The notes: generated by a model from the letters alone, not told the origin. A stretch of DNA of 64,000 nt from Lachnospiraceae bacterium (GCA_009774245.1 VSNM01000001.1:42647-106646); one strand, 5' to 3'. Shown: positions 1 to 8,606, counted from the stretch's first letter. Made by a program: numbers and translations.

Positions 1-165
1 CAGAGGAAACATGCCGCTGAGGCGGCGCACGGGGCGCGCGGCGAGTAGGTGAGAAGGTCATTCCCCTGCTCGATTGCACAGCCCCGTGCAGAGGAAACAT
101 GCCGCTGAGGCGGCGCACGGGGCGCGCGGCGAGTAGGTGAGAAGGTCATTCCCCTGCTCGATTGC
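1..165 (+). repeat. Tandem pair of two-hairpin repeat elements (family 1)
   Basis: Positions 1-77 and 89-165 are identical, giving a period of 88 bases. Each unit can fold into two hairpins. In the second copy the outer stem is GCCCCGTGC (81-89) with GCACGGGGC (115-123), enclosing GCCGC/GCGGC. The second hairpin is CGAGTAGG (130-137) with CCTGCTCG (153-160) around the loop GAGAAGGTCATTCC. The left arm of the first copy lies beyond the window start. Related copies occur at 18882-18968, 41869-41947, 39768-39802 and 62230-62271. The pair lies directly upstream of the ATP-grasp gene. Confidence 0.85.
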
Positions 166-218
166 CCCCAGGCACCCGGCCCCGTGCAAAAACCATACAG
201 AGAAAGGTGCGTGAGCGT

Positions 219-1538
219 ATGTTTGAGATGGATTTACTTGACAACACGGAAACTGTTAACAGACTGTTGGCCAGATATGGCGTAAAATTTGGCATTTATA
301 AAAATAACACCTTCAAGGAGCAGCTGTTCCCGTTTGACGCCATTCCGCGGGTGATTCAAAGGGAAGAATTTGACTATCTGGAGAGGGGATTAAAGCAGCG
401 TGTCGTGGCGCTCAATCTGTTTCTGGATGATATCTACCACGACAAGAAGATCGTGAAGGACAAGGTGATACCGGAGGATTTTATCTTCGCGTCGAGCGGT
501 TATATGCCGGAGTGCGAGGGCGTGACGCCGGTCAAAAAGATTTACTCGCACATCTCCGGCATCGACCTTGTGAAAGGAAAAAATGACAAGTGGTATATTC
601 TCGAGGACAATCTGCGGGTGCCGTCGGGGGCGTCCTATCCCATGATTGCGCGCGAGCTGTGCCGCCGGAGCAGTCCCAAGACGTTCCGCGACAACCAGCT
701 CGAGGACAACAGGAATTACGCACAGCTTTTGCGGAGGACGCTCGATCATGTCAACGTCGAGGGACACACGGTCATATTGACACCGGGAAGATATAACGCT
801 GCTTATTTTGAACATTCCTATCTCGCGGAAAAGACTGGCTCGCATCTTGTCAACGGAAGTGAGCTGATTGTGGAAAATGACAGACTTTACTATGTGGATT
901 ACAAGGGCAAGCGGGAGAGGGTGGGCGCCGTGTACCGCCGGATTTCCGACGAATATTTAGATCCCATGCATTTTAACCCGGAGTCTGTGATTGGGATACC
1001 GCACATTTTTGACGTGTACAGGAAAGGAAACATCGCACTGCTCAATGCGCCCGGAAACGGTATCGCGGACGATAAGGGCATCTACTATTTTGTGCCGAAG
1101 ATGATCAAATACTATCTGGGCGAGGAACCTGTCCTGTCCAACGCGCCGACGTACCTGCCGTTTTATGAGGAGGATATGGCTTATGTGCTCGAACATTTTG
1201 ACGAGCTTGTGCTCAAGGACGTGGCGGAGGCAGGCGGCTACGGTGTGGTGTTTGGCAGCAGCATGACAACGGAGCAGAAGGCGGATTTTATCGCGCTGCT
1301 GAAAAGGGAGCCGCGGCGTTTTATCGCGCAGGAGGTGATCGATTTCCAGGATCTCGATATCCAGGACAACGGAACCGTTGTGGCAAGAAAAGCGGACTTG
1401 CGCGCGTTTGTGCTGATGGCGGATGAGCCTTATGTGTGGAAGAGCGGGCTTACCAGATTTTCGCGCAATCCGGATTCATTCATAGTGAACTCATCACAGG
1501 GAGGAGGATTTAAGGACACATGGGTATTATCTCATTAG
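219..1538 (+). CDS. Circularly permuted ATP-grasp protein (DUF404/DUF407 type)
   Basis: This is a 439-residue protein of the circularly permuted ATP-grasp family, inferred to form a peptide-like amide bond in the cytoplasm using ATP. Family signatures are the PFDAIPRVI and LKQRVVALNLFLDDIY blocks near the N terminus, ILEDNLRVPSG in the middle, LKDVAEAGGYGVVFG late, and a C-terminal RKADLRAFV segment. The ATG at 219 is chosen because GAGAAAGG lies about 11 bases upstream; a TTG at 162 would start inside the repeat. Many relatives carry about 40 more N-terminal residues including a YDEM-like motif, so the N terminus may be shortened where the repeat sits. It overlaps the next gene by 19 bases, which implies translational coupling. 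The substrate is unknown. Confidence 0.9.
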   Translation: MFEMDLLDNTETVNRLLARYGVKFGIYKNNTFKEQLFPFDAIPRVIQREEFDYLERGLKQRVVALNLFLDDIYHDKKIVKDKVIPEDFIFASSGYMPECEGVTPVKKIYSHISGIDLVKGKNDKWYILEDNLRVPSGASYPMIARELCRRSSPKTFRDNQLEDNRNYAQLLRRTLDHVNVEGHTVILTPGRYNAAYFEHSYLAEKTGSHLVNGSELIVENDRLYYVDYKGKRERVGAVYRRISDEYLDPMHFNPESVIGIPHIFDVYRKGNIALLNAPGNGIADDKGIYYFVPKMIKYYLGEEPVLSNAPTYLPFYEEDMAYVLEHFDELVLKDVAEAGGYGVVFGSSMTTEQKADFIALLKREPRRFIAQEVIDFQDLDIQDNGTVVARKADLRAFVLMADEPYVWKSGLTRFSRNPDSFIVNSSQGGGFKDTWVLSH

Positions 1539-2200
1539 AGCAGACAAACAGGCTGTACTGGCTTGGAAGATATACGGAGCGGGTATACACGACGATCAGG
1601 CTTTATGCCAAGTGTTATGATGAAATGATCGATGATATCGGGGAAAATTATGCAGGCTTCTGCAGGATGCTGGAGATTCCAAACATCTATCGGGATAAGG
1701 AGGATTTCAACAGCAGGTATGGTTTTGACGAGACAGATCCCAACTCCATCCTGAGCAATCTCATAAGGGCATACGACAATGCAGTCGTACTCAGGGAGGA
1801 GATCGGCAGCGAGACATTATCGTACATACAGCTTGCCATCTATGCGATCAACAAGGCAAAGATCTCGCGGGCGCCGCTTCTGGAGCTGCAGAATGTGCAG
1901 GACAATATTCTGGCCTTCTGGGGGATTGCGGATGATTTTATTGAGAGCGAGACGATCAGGAATATCATCAGGACGGGAAAAAGGGTGGAGCGCATTGATC
2001 TGTACGCGCGGCTGAAAATCGGCGCCAGGGAGTTAAAGAGTGAGCTGCGGCGTATGCATACCAGACTGGTCAGCAGCGGTATGCCCTACGATCAGGCATG
2101 TCTTGATTTCCTGAGTAATGCGATCGAGCATCTGGACGAGACGGAGACAATTGATTACTGTGGCATTGTGAGAAATATAGAAAGTCTTGTGAAGGTATAA
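1520..2200 (+). CDS. Alpha-E domain protein (DUF403)
   Basis: This 226-residue, mostly helical protein is of the alpha-E (DUF403) family, recognised from the N-terminal LEQTNRLYWLGRYTERVY block and the later VLREEIGSETLSYIQLA block. In many bacteria alpha-E proteins are encoded next to a permuted ATP-grasp and a transglutaminase-like protease, exactly as here, and are thought to be part of a peptide synthesis or tagging system; their own activity is unknown. It is shorter than the roughly 310 residues common in Proteobacteria. The start is embedded in the end of the ATP-grasp gene behind GGGAGGAGG. Confidence 0.9.
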   Translation: MGIISLEQTNRLYWLGRYTERVYTTIRLYAKCYDEMIDDIGENYAGFCRMLEIPNIYRDKEDFNSRYGFDETDPNSILSNLIRAYDNAVVLREEIGSETLSYIQLAIYAINKAKISRAPLLELQNVQDNILAFWGIADDFIESETIRNIIRTGKRVERIDLYARLKIGARELKSELRRMHTRLVSSGMPYDQACLDFLSNAIEHLDETETIDYCGIVRNIESLVKV

Positions 2201-2224
2201 GGAGTGCGTAATCAGGAATTTCAT

Positions 2225-2286
2225 GCAGCAAGTTTGTGTGGTATGTGGCTTTGGCATCGGCGAAGCGGTTTTTGCATGACTTGATG
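2225..2286 (+). repeat. Degenerate copy of palindromic repeat family 2
   Basis: The stretch near 2260-2286 contains GCGAAGC followed by TTTTGCATGACTTGATG. This closely matches the right half of the element at 61832-61968, where the GAA apical loop, TTTTGCATG and CTTGATG are conserved. CAGCAAGT at 2225-2232 pairs with ACTTGATG at 2279-2286 with one mismatch. The copy is incomplete and lies in the 174-base gap between the alpha-E and transglutaminase genes. Homology is inferred from short matches only. Confidence 0.5.
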
Positions 2287-2374
2287 TATATGACAGGAAG
2301 CCAAAACTTGAACTGCTATAGAATTGGTAACTGTAAGGGATTGGACAGTTTATGAGTGGGGGCTGATTGGGATT

Positions 2375-3169
2375 ATGCAGGAGAACAGGACGCTGCAGTT
2401 TCGTTACTGTATGGCGTTGGATTTTTCGGAGCCGGTTCAGAAACATCAGTTTACATTGCGCATGATACCGCAGTCTGATGAGCGGCAGACAATATCGGCG
2501 TGCAGGATTGATCTGGAACCGGTGTGTCCGTATTGTGAAGGGACAGACACCTTTGGGAACCGTTACATATACGGCGAGGTCGAGCACCCTCACAGGGAGT
2601 TTCGCGTGGAGGTGTCAGGCGAGGCCACGATCAGGCAGGATGTGCAGCTGCCATGCAGCAGGCCGATGATCGAGCTGGCGCCGTATCGGTTTCCGTCCCA
2701 GTATACTAGGGCGGGAGATGTTATCAAAAAGTACTATGAGCTGCACGGTCTGCGGGAAGGCGAGGGGGCGCTCGCTTTTGCCACAAGGCTGTTGCACCAG
2801 ATTTATCAGGATATGGAGTATGTGCAAGGCGTAACAGACATACACACGACGGCCGAGGAGGCCTTGGCAGGGAAAAGGGGCGTATGTCAGGATTACGCCC
2901 ACATTATGCTCGCGCTGTGCAGGATTGCGGATATTCCAAGCCGTTATGTTGTCGGAATGATGCAGGGGGAGGGATATTCCCATGCGTGGGTGGAGGTGTG
3001 CGCGGATGGCAGATGGTATGGAATGGACCCGACGAACGACAGGATTGTGGACGACACCTACATCAAGATATCGCATGGGCGGGACTATCAGGACTGTATC
3101 GTCAACCGCGGCACATTTCGGGGCAACGGGATGCAGACGCAGCATGTGAAAGTGGTTGTGACGGCATAA
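2375..3169 (+). CDS. Transglutaminase-like cysteine protease
   Basis: This 264-residue protein has a bacterial transglutaminase-like N-terminal beta domain and a C-terminal papain-fold catalytic domain. The triad is visible: C171 in RGVCQDYAH, H203 in YSHAWVEV and D218 in YGMDPTND. Proteins of this type hydrolyse or transfer amide bonds. Next to a permuted ATP-grasp and an alpha-E protein it is the usual third member of the cassette. The ATG at 2375 is preferred over the TTG at 2324 because the family's N-terminal block begins shortly after it and a G-rich stretch lies just upstream. No signal peptide is present, so it should act in the cytoplasm. Confidence 0.88.
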   Translation: MQENRTLQFRYCMALDFSEPVQKHQFTLRMIPQSDERQTISACRIDLEPVCPYCEGTDTFGNRYIYGEVEHPHREFRVEVSGEATIRQDVQLPCSRPMIELAPYRFPSQYTRAGDVIKKYYELHGLREGEGALAFATRLLHQIYQDMEYVQGVTDIHTTAEEALAGKRGVCQDYAHIMLALCRIADIPSRYVVGMMQGEGYSHAWVEVCADGRWYGMDPTNDRIVDDTYIKISHGRDYQDCIVNRGTFRGNGMQTQHVKVVVTA

Positions 3170-3209
3170 GGATTATGATTATAATTGTTGCGAAAGGTCA
3201 GGGAATAGA

Positions 3210-4166
3210 ATGGCAAAGGAGATCCTATCCGAGATCAGTTCCATCTGTCAGGTGAAGCTGCCCGTCGGAGAGACATTGAATATCAGGAGAAACAGATTAT
3301 CGCCCTCGGACGAGGCGCGAAACAGTGGAAAGAGAATCGGCATCGTGACAGGAATCCACGGTGATGAACTGGAGGGGCAGTATGTCTGCTATGAAGTCAT
3401 CCGGCGCATCAGGGAGCACCCGGAGCACCTTGCTGGGATTGTGGATGTGTACCCGGCGATGAACCCTATGGGAATTGATTCCATCACAAGAGGGATTCCT
3501 GGATTTGACCTCGACATGAACCGGATTTTTCCGGGGAGCGAAGATGGCGCCATGACGGAGTACGTGGCGCACAAAATTATAGAAGAGCTTTCAGGTGCAG
3601 ACCTGGTCGTGGATATCCATGCCAGCAATATTTATCTGACAGAGATACCACAGATTCGCATCAATGAGCTAAGCAAGGACGAACTGGTACCGCTCGCGTG
3701 CCATATGAATGTCGATTTTGTGTGGGTGCACGCGGCGAGTACCGTCCTCGAATCCACACTCGCGTACAGCCTTAACAGCACGGGCACACCAACACTTGTC
3801 GTGGAGGCGGGCGTCGGCATGCGCATCACGAAGGCGTACTGTGAGCAGCTCGCGGACGGACTGATGAATACGATGAAAATGCTCGGAATCTGGCAGGGAG
3901 AGACACGGTCTGTCCGGGAGCCCATCGTCGACGACCGGGCGGACGGCGTTGTCTTTTTCAATGCGCCCAGGGCAGGCATCTTTGTGCCGGAGGCAAAGCA
4001 CTGGACGGAGCTTGCAGAGGGTGATACGGTTGGAAATATCGTCAATCCGCTGACTGGGGAGGTTTTGTCCGAGATCACGACGCCCGAAAAAGGGATTCTC
4101 TTTACCATCAGGGAATATCCGGTGGTCGATGAAGGTTCTCTGGTGGGAAGGCTGTTGAAAGTGTGA
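3210..4166 (+). CDS. Succinylglutamate desuccinylase/aspartoacylase family zinc hydrolase
   Basis: This 318-residue M14-like metallohydrolase belongs to the AstE/aspartoacylase family, which removes an N-acyl group from an amino acid or acts on peptide-like amides. The zinc ligands are intact: H50 and E53 in TGIHGDELEG and H137 in VVDIHASN. The catalytic glutamate is E199 in LVVEAG, and the family motif NRIFPG is present. A C-terminal beta-barrel domain follows. It lies 40 bases behind the transglutaminase gene and is probably co-transcribed. In this context an inferred role is hydrolysis or editing of the cassette's product. Confidence 0.88.
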   Translation: MAKEILSEISSICQVKLPVGETLNIRRNRLSPSDEARNSGKRIGIVTGIHGDELEGQYVCYEVIRRIREHPEHLAGIVDVYPAMNPMGIDSITRGIPGFDLDMNRIFPGSEDGAMTEYVAHKIIEELSGADLVVDIHASNIYLTEIPQIRINELSKDELVPLACHMNVDFVWVHAASTVLESTLAYSLNSTGTPTLVVEAGVGMRITKAYCEQLADGLMNTMKMLGIWQGETRSVREPIVDDRADGVVFFNAPRAGIFVPEAKHWTELAEGDTVGNIVNPLTGEVLSEITTPEKGILFTIREYPVVDEGSLVGRLLKV

Positions 4167-4244
4167 AGAGATTAACAGCGTTCTTCACGGATCGCTTGAG
4201 TCGCCGATGGCGGAATGGATGTGTGAAAGGCAGGGAGTATATTT

Positions 4245-5180
4245 ATGCAAAAGAGGGTAATCTATGAACTGAACGCGCTGTACAGGGAGCCGATGCGGGT
4301 GGTCGGATATGCGTTTGGCGATTGTGGCGATAGAGAAAAGTCTGTGTGCGTCGTCGGCAGTATGCGCGGAAACGAGGTGCAGCAGATGTATGCGTGCAGC
4401 AGGCTGATCCAGCGCCTGAAAAAGCTGGAGGAACAGCGCGCGGTTGCGGAGGGGAAAAGCATTCTTGTCATTCCGTGTGTGAATTCGTACTCCATGAATA
4501 TCGGAAAGCGGTTCTGGTCAACGGACAATACGGACATCAACCGCATGTTTCCCGGATACAGCGAGGGGGAGACGACGCAGCGCATCGCGGCAGGCGTGTT
4601 TGAGGCGGTCAAGGATTATCAGATCGGAATCCAGTTTGCCTCGAATTATATGCCGGGGCGTTTTTTGCCGCATATCCGCATGATGAAAACCGGATTTGAG
4701 GACATTGAAACGGCGAAAAAATTCGCGTTTCCGTATGTGATCACACACAGCGCCCGCCCCTTTGACACTACGACGCTCAACTACAACTGGCAGATCTGGG
4801 AGACGAGGGCGTTCAGTGTCTACACGACGGACACGGACGAGATTGACCGCAGGAGCGCGGCGGACGCGGTGAAAGGCATCGAGCACATGCTGAACAGCGA
4901 GGGCATTCTGCACAGCAGGATTTCCGGCGGCTATCATTACAATTCGCAGGTGCTCTGCGATGACGACCTGCTGTCCGTGCGGTGCAGTGCGGCGGGTATC
5001 TATGAAAATAAAGTCTATGTCGGGGAGGAAGTGTACGAGGGACAATTGCTTGCCGAGATCACAGATCCCTACGAGGGGACGCTGTTGGAGCAGCTTGTGG
5101 CACCTCGGGACGGAACCGTCTTTTTCCAGCACAAGGCGCCGCTGATCTACGCGGATACGGCGGCGGTGAAGTTAGTATAA
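4245..5180 (+). CDS. AstE-like paralogue lacking zinc ligands (probable pseudo-enzyme)
   Basis: This 311-residue protein matches the preceding gene along its length, including NRMFPGYSEG and the C-terminal barrel. The metal site is gone: the HGDE motif reads RGNE (R41 to E44), the second histidine is replaced by phenylalanine near residue 131 (IQFASNY against DIHASNIY), and the EAG glutamate has no counterpart. The reading frame is intact and the structure-bearing motifs are kept, so this looks like a retained catalytically dead paralogue, perhaps a binding or regulatory subunit of the active one. A ribosome site (GGCAGGGAG) precedes the ATG. It is separated by 78 bases from its partner. Confidence 0.85.
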   Translation: MQKRVIYELNALYREPMRVVGYAFGDCGDREKSVCVVGSMRGNEVQQMYACSRLIQRLKKLEEQRAVAEGKSILVIPCVNSYSMNIGKRFWSTDNTDINRMFPGYSEGETTQRIAAGVFEAVKDYQIGIQFASNYMPGRFLPHIRMMKTGFEDIETAKKFAFPYVITHSARPFDTTTLNYNWQIWETRAFSVYTTDTDEIDRRSAADAVKGIEHMLNSEGILHSRISGGYHYNSQVLCDDDLLSVRCSAAGIYENKVYVGEEVYEGQLLAEITDPYEGTLLEQLVAPRDGTVFFQHKAPLIYADTAAVKLV

Positions 5181-5200
5181 TCCATGAAAAAATAGTCCGA

Positions 5201-5233
5201 TGATGCAACTTTGATGCATTTTTCATGTAAAAT
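5201..5233 (+). promoter_or_regulatory. Promoter with TGATGC direct repeats, 11-bp period
   Basis: TGATGC occurs at 5201-5206 and 5212-5217, 11 bases apart, followed after exactly 10 bases by the -10-like hexamer TAAAAT at 5228-5233. The same layout occurs at 40813-40867. Direct repeats with an 11-bp period just upstream of the -10 are typical sites for OmpR/PhoB-type activators. The regulator is not identified. Confidence 0.6.
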
Positions 5234-5265
5234 AAAACCAAATTGTCATATTATGGAGGAAAAAC

Positions 5266-7530
5266 ATGAACGCATCTATAAAAGTGCTTATAAAATTGCT
5301 GCTGATCGCGCTGGCGGAGCTCTATACGCTGACGGGCGGAAATCTGGAGAGCGTACTGCGGCGCAGTGGAGGAGTGGAGGCACCAGTTGCGGCGCTGACA
5401 GAGATCATCACGCCAGTGCAGACGGCGGGAAACAGGGTGTACTATGGAAATCTCGTCATAGACCTGCCAGACGGTGTGACTGCCAGCCTGCAGAATCCCT
5501 GGATGAAGGAGCAGTATACGGGGGACGTGATTGATCTGGAGGGATACGGCGATAACCTCTTGCCGCCGAGGATATGGATCACCCATTACAGGGCGGATGA
5601 CATGGGAATGTGGGCAATGACGGGCGCGCTCCTGGATCATCTGCTTCCGGATACCACTCTTCGATATGTCTACCGCGACAGGGACGAAAATATTAACGTA
5701 TTTACATATACCAACGGGGACAAAAATGGATATATCCTGAACCGTGGGGAGGATATCTACATAGTAGAAGAACTGATGTATGAATACAAGTATGTTTTTG
5801 GCGGGCTGATCGATGACAAGGCCGTCCGCTGGAATGACGGGCAGGAGGTTGGCTCCAGATTTAACAATAAATGGCTTACCTTTTTTGACAGGCTTCATAT
5901 AGGGGAAGATTCTTTTCTTGCGCTCCGCTATACAGAGTCCGACGGGGACGGCAGGCGGTGGCTGTCGCTGATTCGGGATGACGATTCGGGCGGGCGCAGT
6001 GCGGACGAGGCCGGCGTTTATCAAAGGATTGAGATTCATCCGGTTGAGAGGACGTCCGACGAGTGGATCACATACAAGGACTGCAATTTTGACGGATACA
6101 CGGATATTATTGCATCCAGTGACGCGGTTTACTTGTGGAATCCCGATGAAAAGAAGTACAGGGAAGCGCAGGTTTCAGGGGAGTTTTTGTCGCTGCCATA
6201 TCGGGTGTATTTTCCAGAAACGGAGACCATTTGGGGATACATATATGACAATGTGGATTCGGAACCGGCAGACCGGAACGATTTTGATGAGATGGAATCC
6301 CTCTGGCAGTGGGAGGGCGATGAATTGGTCAAGAAACGTGAGTGCGTGGCGCAGGCTCGGGCGGATGTGGTGAATCTGCAGGCGTATGATATGGTTTCCG
6401 GAAAAATGCTGTTTGAGCAGAGCGTCAGACAGGAGGAGTACAGTGATGGCAGCGCCAACGTGCAGGCACTGTTTGCACAGTTTTATGAGAAGCTGGCTCC
6501 AGCGGATGCTTTTTCGCGTTTTCATACCATCAGTTACAGTAAGGAAGATATGACGCACATTCCGCAGGGATTCCTGGATCAGGTTGAGGGCGCGATGCTC
6601 GACGGCACAGAACTGGAGACCTTAAAGCCGATGGTCAATGACCGGGAGCTGTCCGATGAGGAGATTCTGGCCATCGCGAGGGACAATACAGATATGCGCC
6701 AGACCGTTATTGATAAGAGTTGGGCGGGATACCTCATGATCACGGCGGACGGGGACAATGACGGTATTATGGATATCATCGCGAGGGAAAGCTATGGTGG
6801 AAGTGACGGGGCGGTGGATTTCGTCTTTTATCAGGGACAGGCGGACGGTACGTTTCGACGGACAGATGTATATCCGACCGTGCGGCAGGAGTTTGGCATA
6901 CTCGCATACGATGGCGGAAATTATCTGTTCCGCACGCTCTTTGATTATGAGAAACAAATCTACAACGGCATCAGTATCATGTGCTATGAGAATGGAGTAT
7001 GCGTCGAACGGGCGGATCTCATGCTGGTTCCGGAGCAGTATGAGACAACGCTTGCATACTGCACATCGGAAAAATACAGGGCTTATGCGCAGCAGCTTGC
7101 CACGGACAGCCTTACCTACAAGGAGACCTATGAGGATGAAGCAAACTGTCTGGGCACTGCCGAGGAAAAATTGTCCGGCTACGCGGAGTATCAGTGTGAT
7201 CTGAATAACGACGGTGTGATGGACAGCTACGAAAAGACACTGTCGTACACGAGCAGTATCAATGTGTGCAATCATCTGCATTTTGAGGGCGGGGGCAGCG
7301 CGGCTGAGATGGTAAATGAGGCGCTCGGCACACTGGAGGGAACGCCGGTCATGATGTGGGTGGACGAGGCCGCGGGCAAAAATGTCGTCAACGTGATGTC
7401 ACAGACAGGGCTTGAAGATATGGCGGTCACAGGCTTTTTGTTCAATGGTTCCTCCTATAGAAAGCTTTATGAGATCCGTGTGGACGCGGCTTACGGCGTC
7501 ACTGTGAACGGGTGGAAATTGAGCGGTTGA
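5266..7530 (+). CDS. Large exported protein with EF-hand-like calcium loops, function unknown
   Basis: This 754-residue protein begins with a short charged segment and a hydrophobic stretch (VLIKLLLIALAELYTLTG) that looks like a signal peptide or membrane anchor. The rest appears extracytoplasmic and beta-rich. Three aspartate-rich loops resemble EF-hand or VCBS/FG-GAP calcium sites: DCNFDGYTD near residue 273, DGDNDGIMD near 496 and DLNNDGVMD near 644. No enzyme domain was recognised. AUG at 5266 follows TGGAGGAAAAAC. The promoter carries TGATGC direct repeats shared with the distant gene at 40919. It ends just before the LacI gene, whose -35 box overlaps its stop codon. Confidence 0.75.
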   Translation: MNASIKVLIKLLLIALAELYTLTGGNLESVLRRSGGVEAPVAALTEIITPVQTAGNRVYYGNLVIDLPDGVTASLQNPWMKEQYTGDVIDLEGYGDNLLPPRIWITHYRADDMGMWAMTGALLDHLLPDTTLRYVYRDRDENINVFTYTNGDKNGYILNRGEDIYIVEELMYEYKYVFGGLIDDKAVRWNDGQEVGSRFNNKWLTFFDRLHIGEDSFLALRYTESDGDGRRWLSLIRDDDSGGRSADEAGVYQRIEIHPVERTSDEWITYKDCNFDGYTDIIASSDAVYLWNPDEKKYREAQVSGEFLSLPYRVYFPETETIWGYIYDNVDSEPADRNDFDEMESLWQWEGDELVKKRECVAQARADVVNLQAYDMVSGKMLFEQSVRQEEYSDGSANVQALFAQFYEKLAPADAFSRFHTISYSKEDMTHIPQGFLDQVEGAMLDGTELETLKPMVNDRELSDEEILAIARDNTDMRQTVIDKSWAGYLMITADGDNDGIMDIIARESYGGSDGAVDFVFYQGQADGTFRRTDVYPTVRQEFGILAYDGGNYLFRTLFDYEKQIYNGISIMCYENGVCVERADLMLVPEQYETTLAYCTSEKYRAYAQQLATDSLTYKETYEDEANCLGTAEEKLSGYAEYQCDLNNDGVMDSYEKTLSYTSSINVCNHLHFEGGGSAAEMVNEALGTLEGTPVMMWVDEAAGKNVVNVMSQTGLEDMAVTGFLFNGSSYRKLYEIRVDAAYGVTVNGWKLSG

Positions 7531-7570
7531 CTTTTTTTTCATTATTTAGTAAAATGTTTACTAAATAATG
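7527..7570 (+). promoter_or_regulatory. LacI-gene promoter overlapped by perfect palindromic operator
   Basis: A sigma-A promoter is visible as TTGACT (7527-7532), a 17-base spacer and TAAAAT (7550-7555). A perfect 14-bp inverted repeat, CATTATTTAGTAAA (7540-7553) with TTTACTAAATAATG (7557-7570) around a 3-base centre, covers the -10. This is the expected place for an autoregulatory LacI-family operator. Its core TTAGTAAAATGTT recurs in the promoter of the galactanase gene. Confidence 0.85.
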
Positions 7571-7587
7571 GAAAATGGGGGAAACAT

Positions 7588-8571
7588 ATGGCGACGATTA
7601 AGCAGATAGCGGAAAAGGCGGGCGTATCTCCGGCAGCAGTGTCGAGGGTGCTCAATTATGACGAATCGATTTCTGTCAATGAGGAGACGCGGCAGGCGAT
7701 CTTTGCGGCAGCAGAGGAGCTCGGTTACAAGAAGAAAGTGATCAAGCCCAAGATTGAAAATGTGGCGCTGATCTACTGGGTGTACCAGGAGGAGGAGCTG
7801 GAGGATATCTATTTCAAGGCGATCTATGACACGATTTTGGCAAAGGCGCAGGAGTACAATGTGAAACTGAACATTTTCACCAAGGAAGATGGGATTGAGG
7901 CGGTCGATAAATCTGTCACGGCATTTCTGGCCATTGGCTGGTTTAACAGGGAAGAGCTGGACTATCTTGCCTCCGTCTCGGAAAACGGAATCTTTATAGA
8001 CACTTCGCCGGATGAGAAGCGCTTTGATTCCGTCCGTCCAAACCTGGATTCCATAGTGACGCAGATCGTGGATTATTTCGTGGAGAAAGGGCATCGGGAG
8101 CTGGGATTTATCGGAGGCAGCGACCGGAATGTGGATACACAGGCCAAATCCATGGACGTGAGGGAGTGGTCTTTTCGGGGGAGCGCCCAGTATCATCAGT
8201 GTCTGAATGATGAGCATATCCACATCGTGGATAAATTTTCGGTGAAGGAAGGGTATCGTGTCGGGAAGGAGATCGCAGAACGGGGAAATCTGCCGACAGC
8301 CTTCTGCATTGCCAGTGATACACTGGCAATTGGCGTCCTCCAGGCATTCAATGAGGCGGGGATACAGATTCCGGAACAGACAGCGGTGTTCAGCATCAAT
8401 GATGTGAACATTGCGCAGTATGTATCGCCTCCGCTCACGACATTTCGGATTGATATACCGCTGTTGTGCGAGTCGGCGCTGGATTTGCTGCAGGAGCGTG
8501 TACTGCGTGGGCGGACGACCACCAAGACGGTATTTGTCAATGGGATACCGATATTTCGAAAAAGTTGTTAA
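7588..8571 (+). CDS. LacI-family transcriptional regulator of the galactan cluster
   Basis: This 327-residue protein has an N-terminal LacI helix-turn-helix (TIKQIAEKAGVSPAAVSRVLN) and hinge in residues 1-60, then a periplasmic-binding-protein-like effector domain. It heads a module with a GH53 galactanase and a sugar ABC transporter, so the inferred effector is galactose or a galacto-oligosaccharide. It is probably autoregulated through the palindrome overlapping its own promoter and controls the downstream operon through related sites at 8620-8715. A strong rho-independent terminator follows, so the regulator and the operon are separate transcription units. Confidence 0.93.
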   Translation: MATIKQIAEKAGVSPAAVSRVLNYDESISVNEETRQAIFAAAEELGYKKKVIKPKIENVALIYWVYQEEELEDIYFKAIYDTILAKAQEYNVKLNIFTKEDGIEAVDKSVTAFLAIGWFNREELDYLASVSENGIFIDTSPDEKRFDSVRPNLDSIVTQIVDYFVEKGHRELGFIGGSDRNVDTQAKSMDVREWSFRGSAQYHQCLNDEHIHIVDKFSVKEGYRVGKEIAERGNLPTAFCIASDTLAIGVLQAFNEAGIQIPEQTAVFSINDVNIAQYVSPPLTTFRIDIPLLCESALDLLQERVLRGRTTTKTVFVNGIPIFRKSC

Positions 8572-8606
8572 AAAACTGTCAGGTTTTTATAACCTGGCAG
8601 TTTTTT
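8570..8606 (+). terminator. Rho-independent terminator after the LacI gene
   Basis: ACTGTCAGGTT pairs with AACCTGGCAGT across a short TTAT loop, with A-tract and T-tract flanks. It overlaps the LacI stop codon region and separates it from the galactan operon. Confidence 0.92.
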
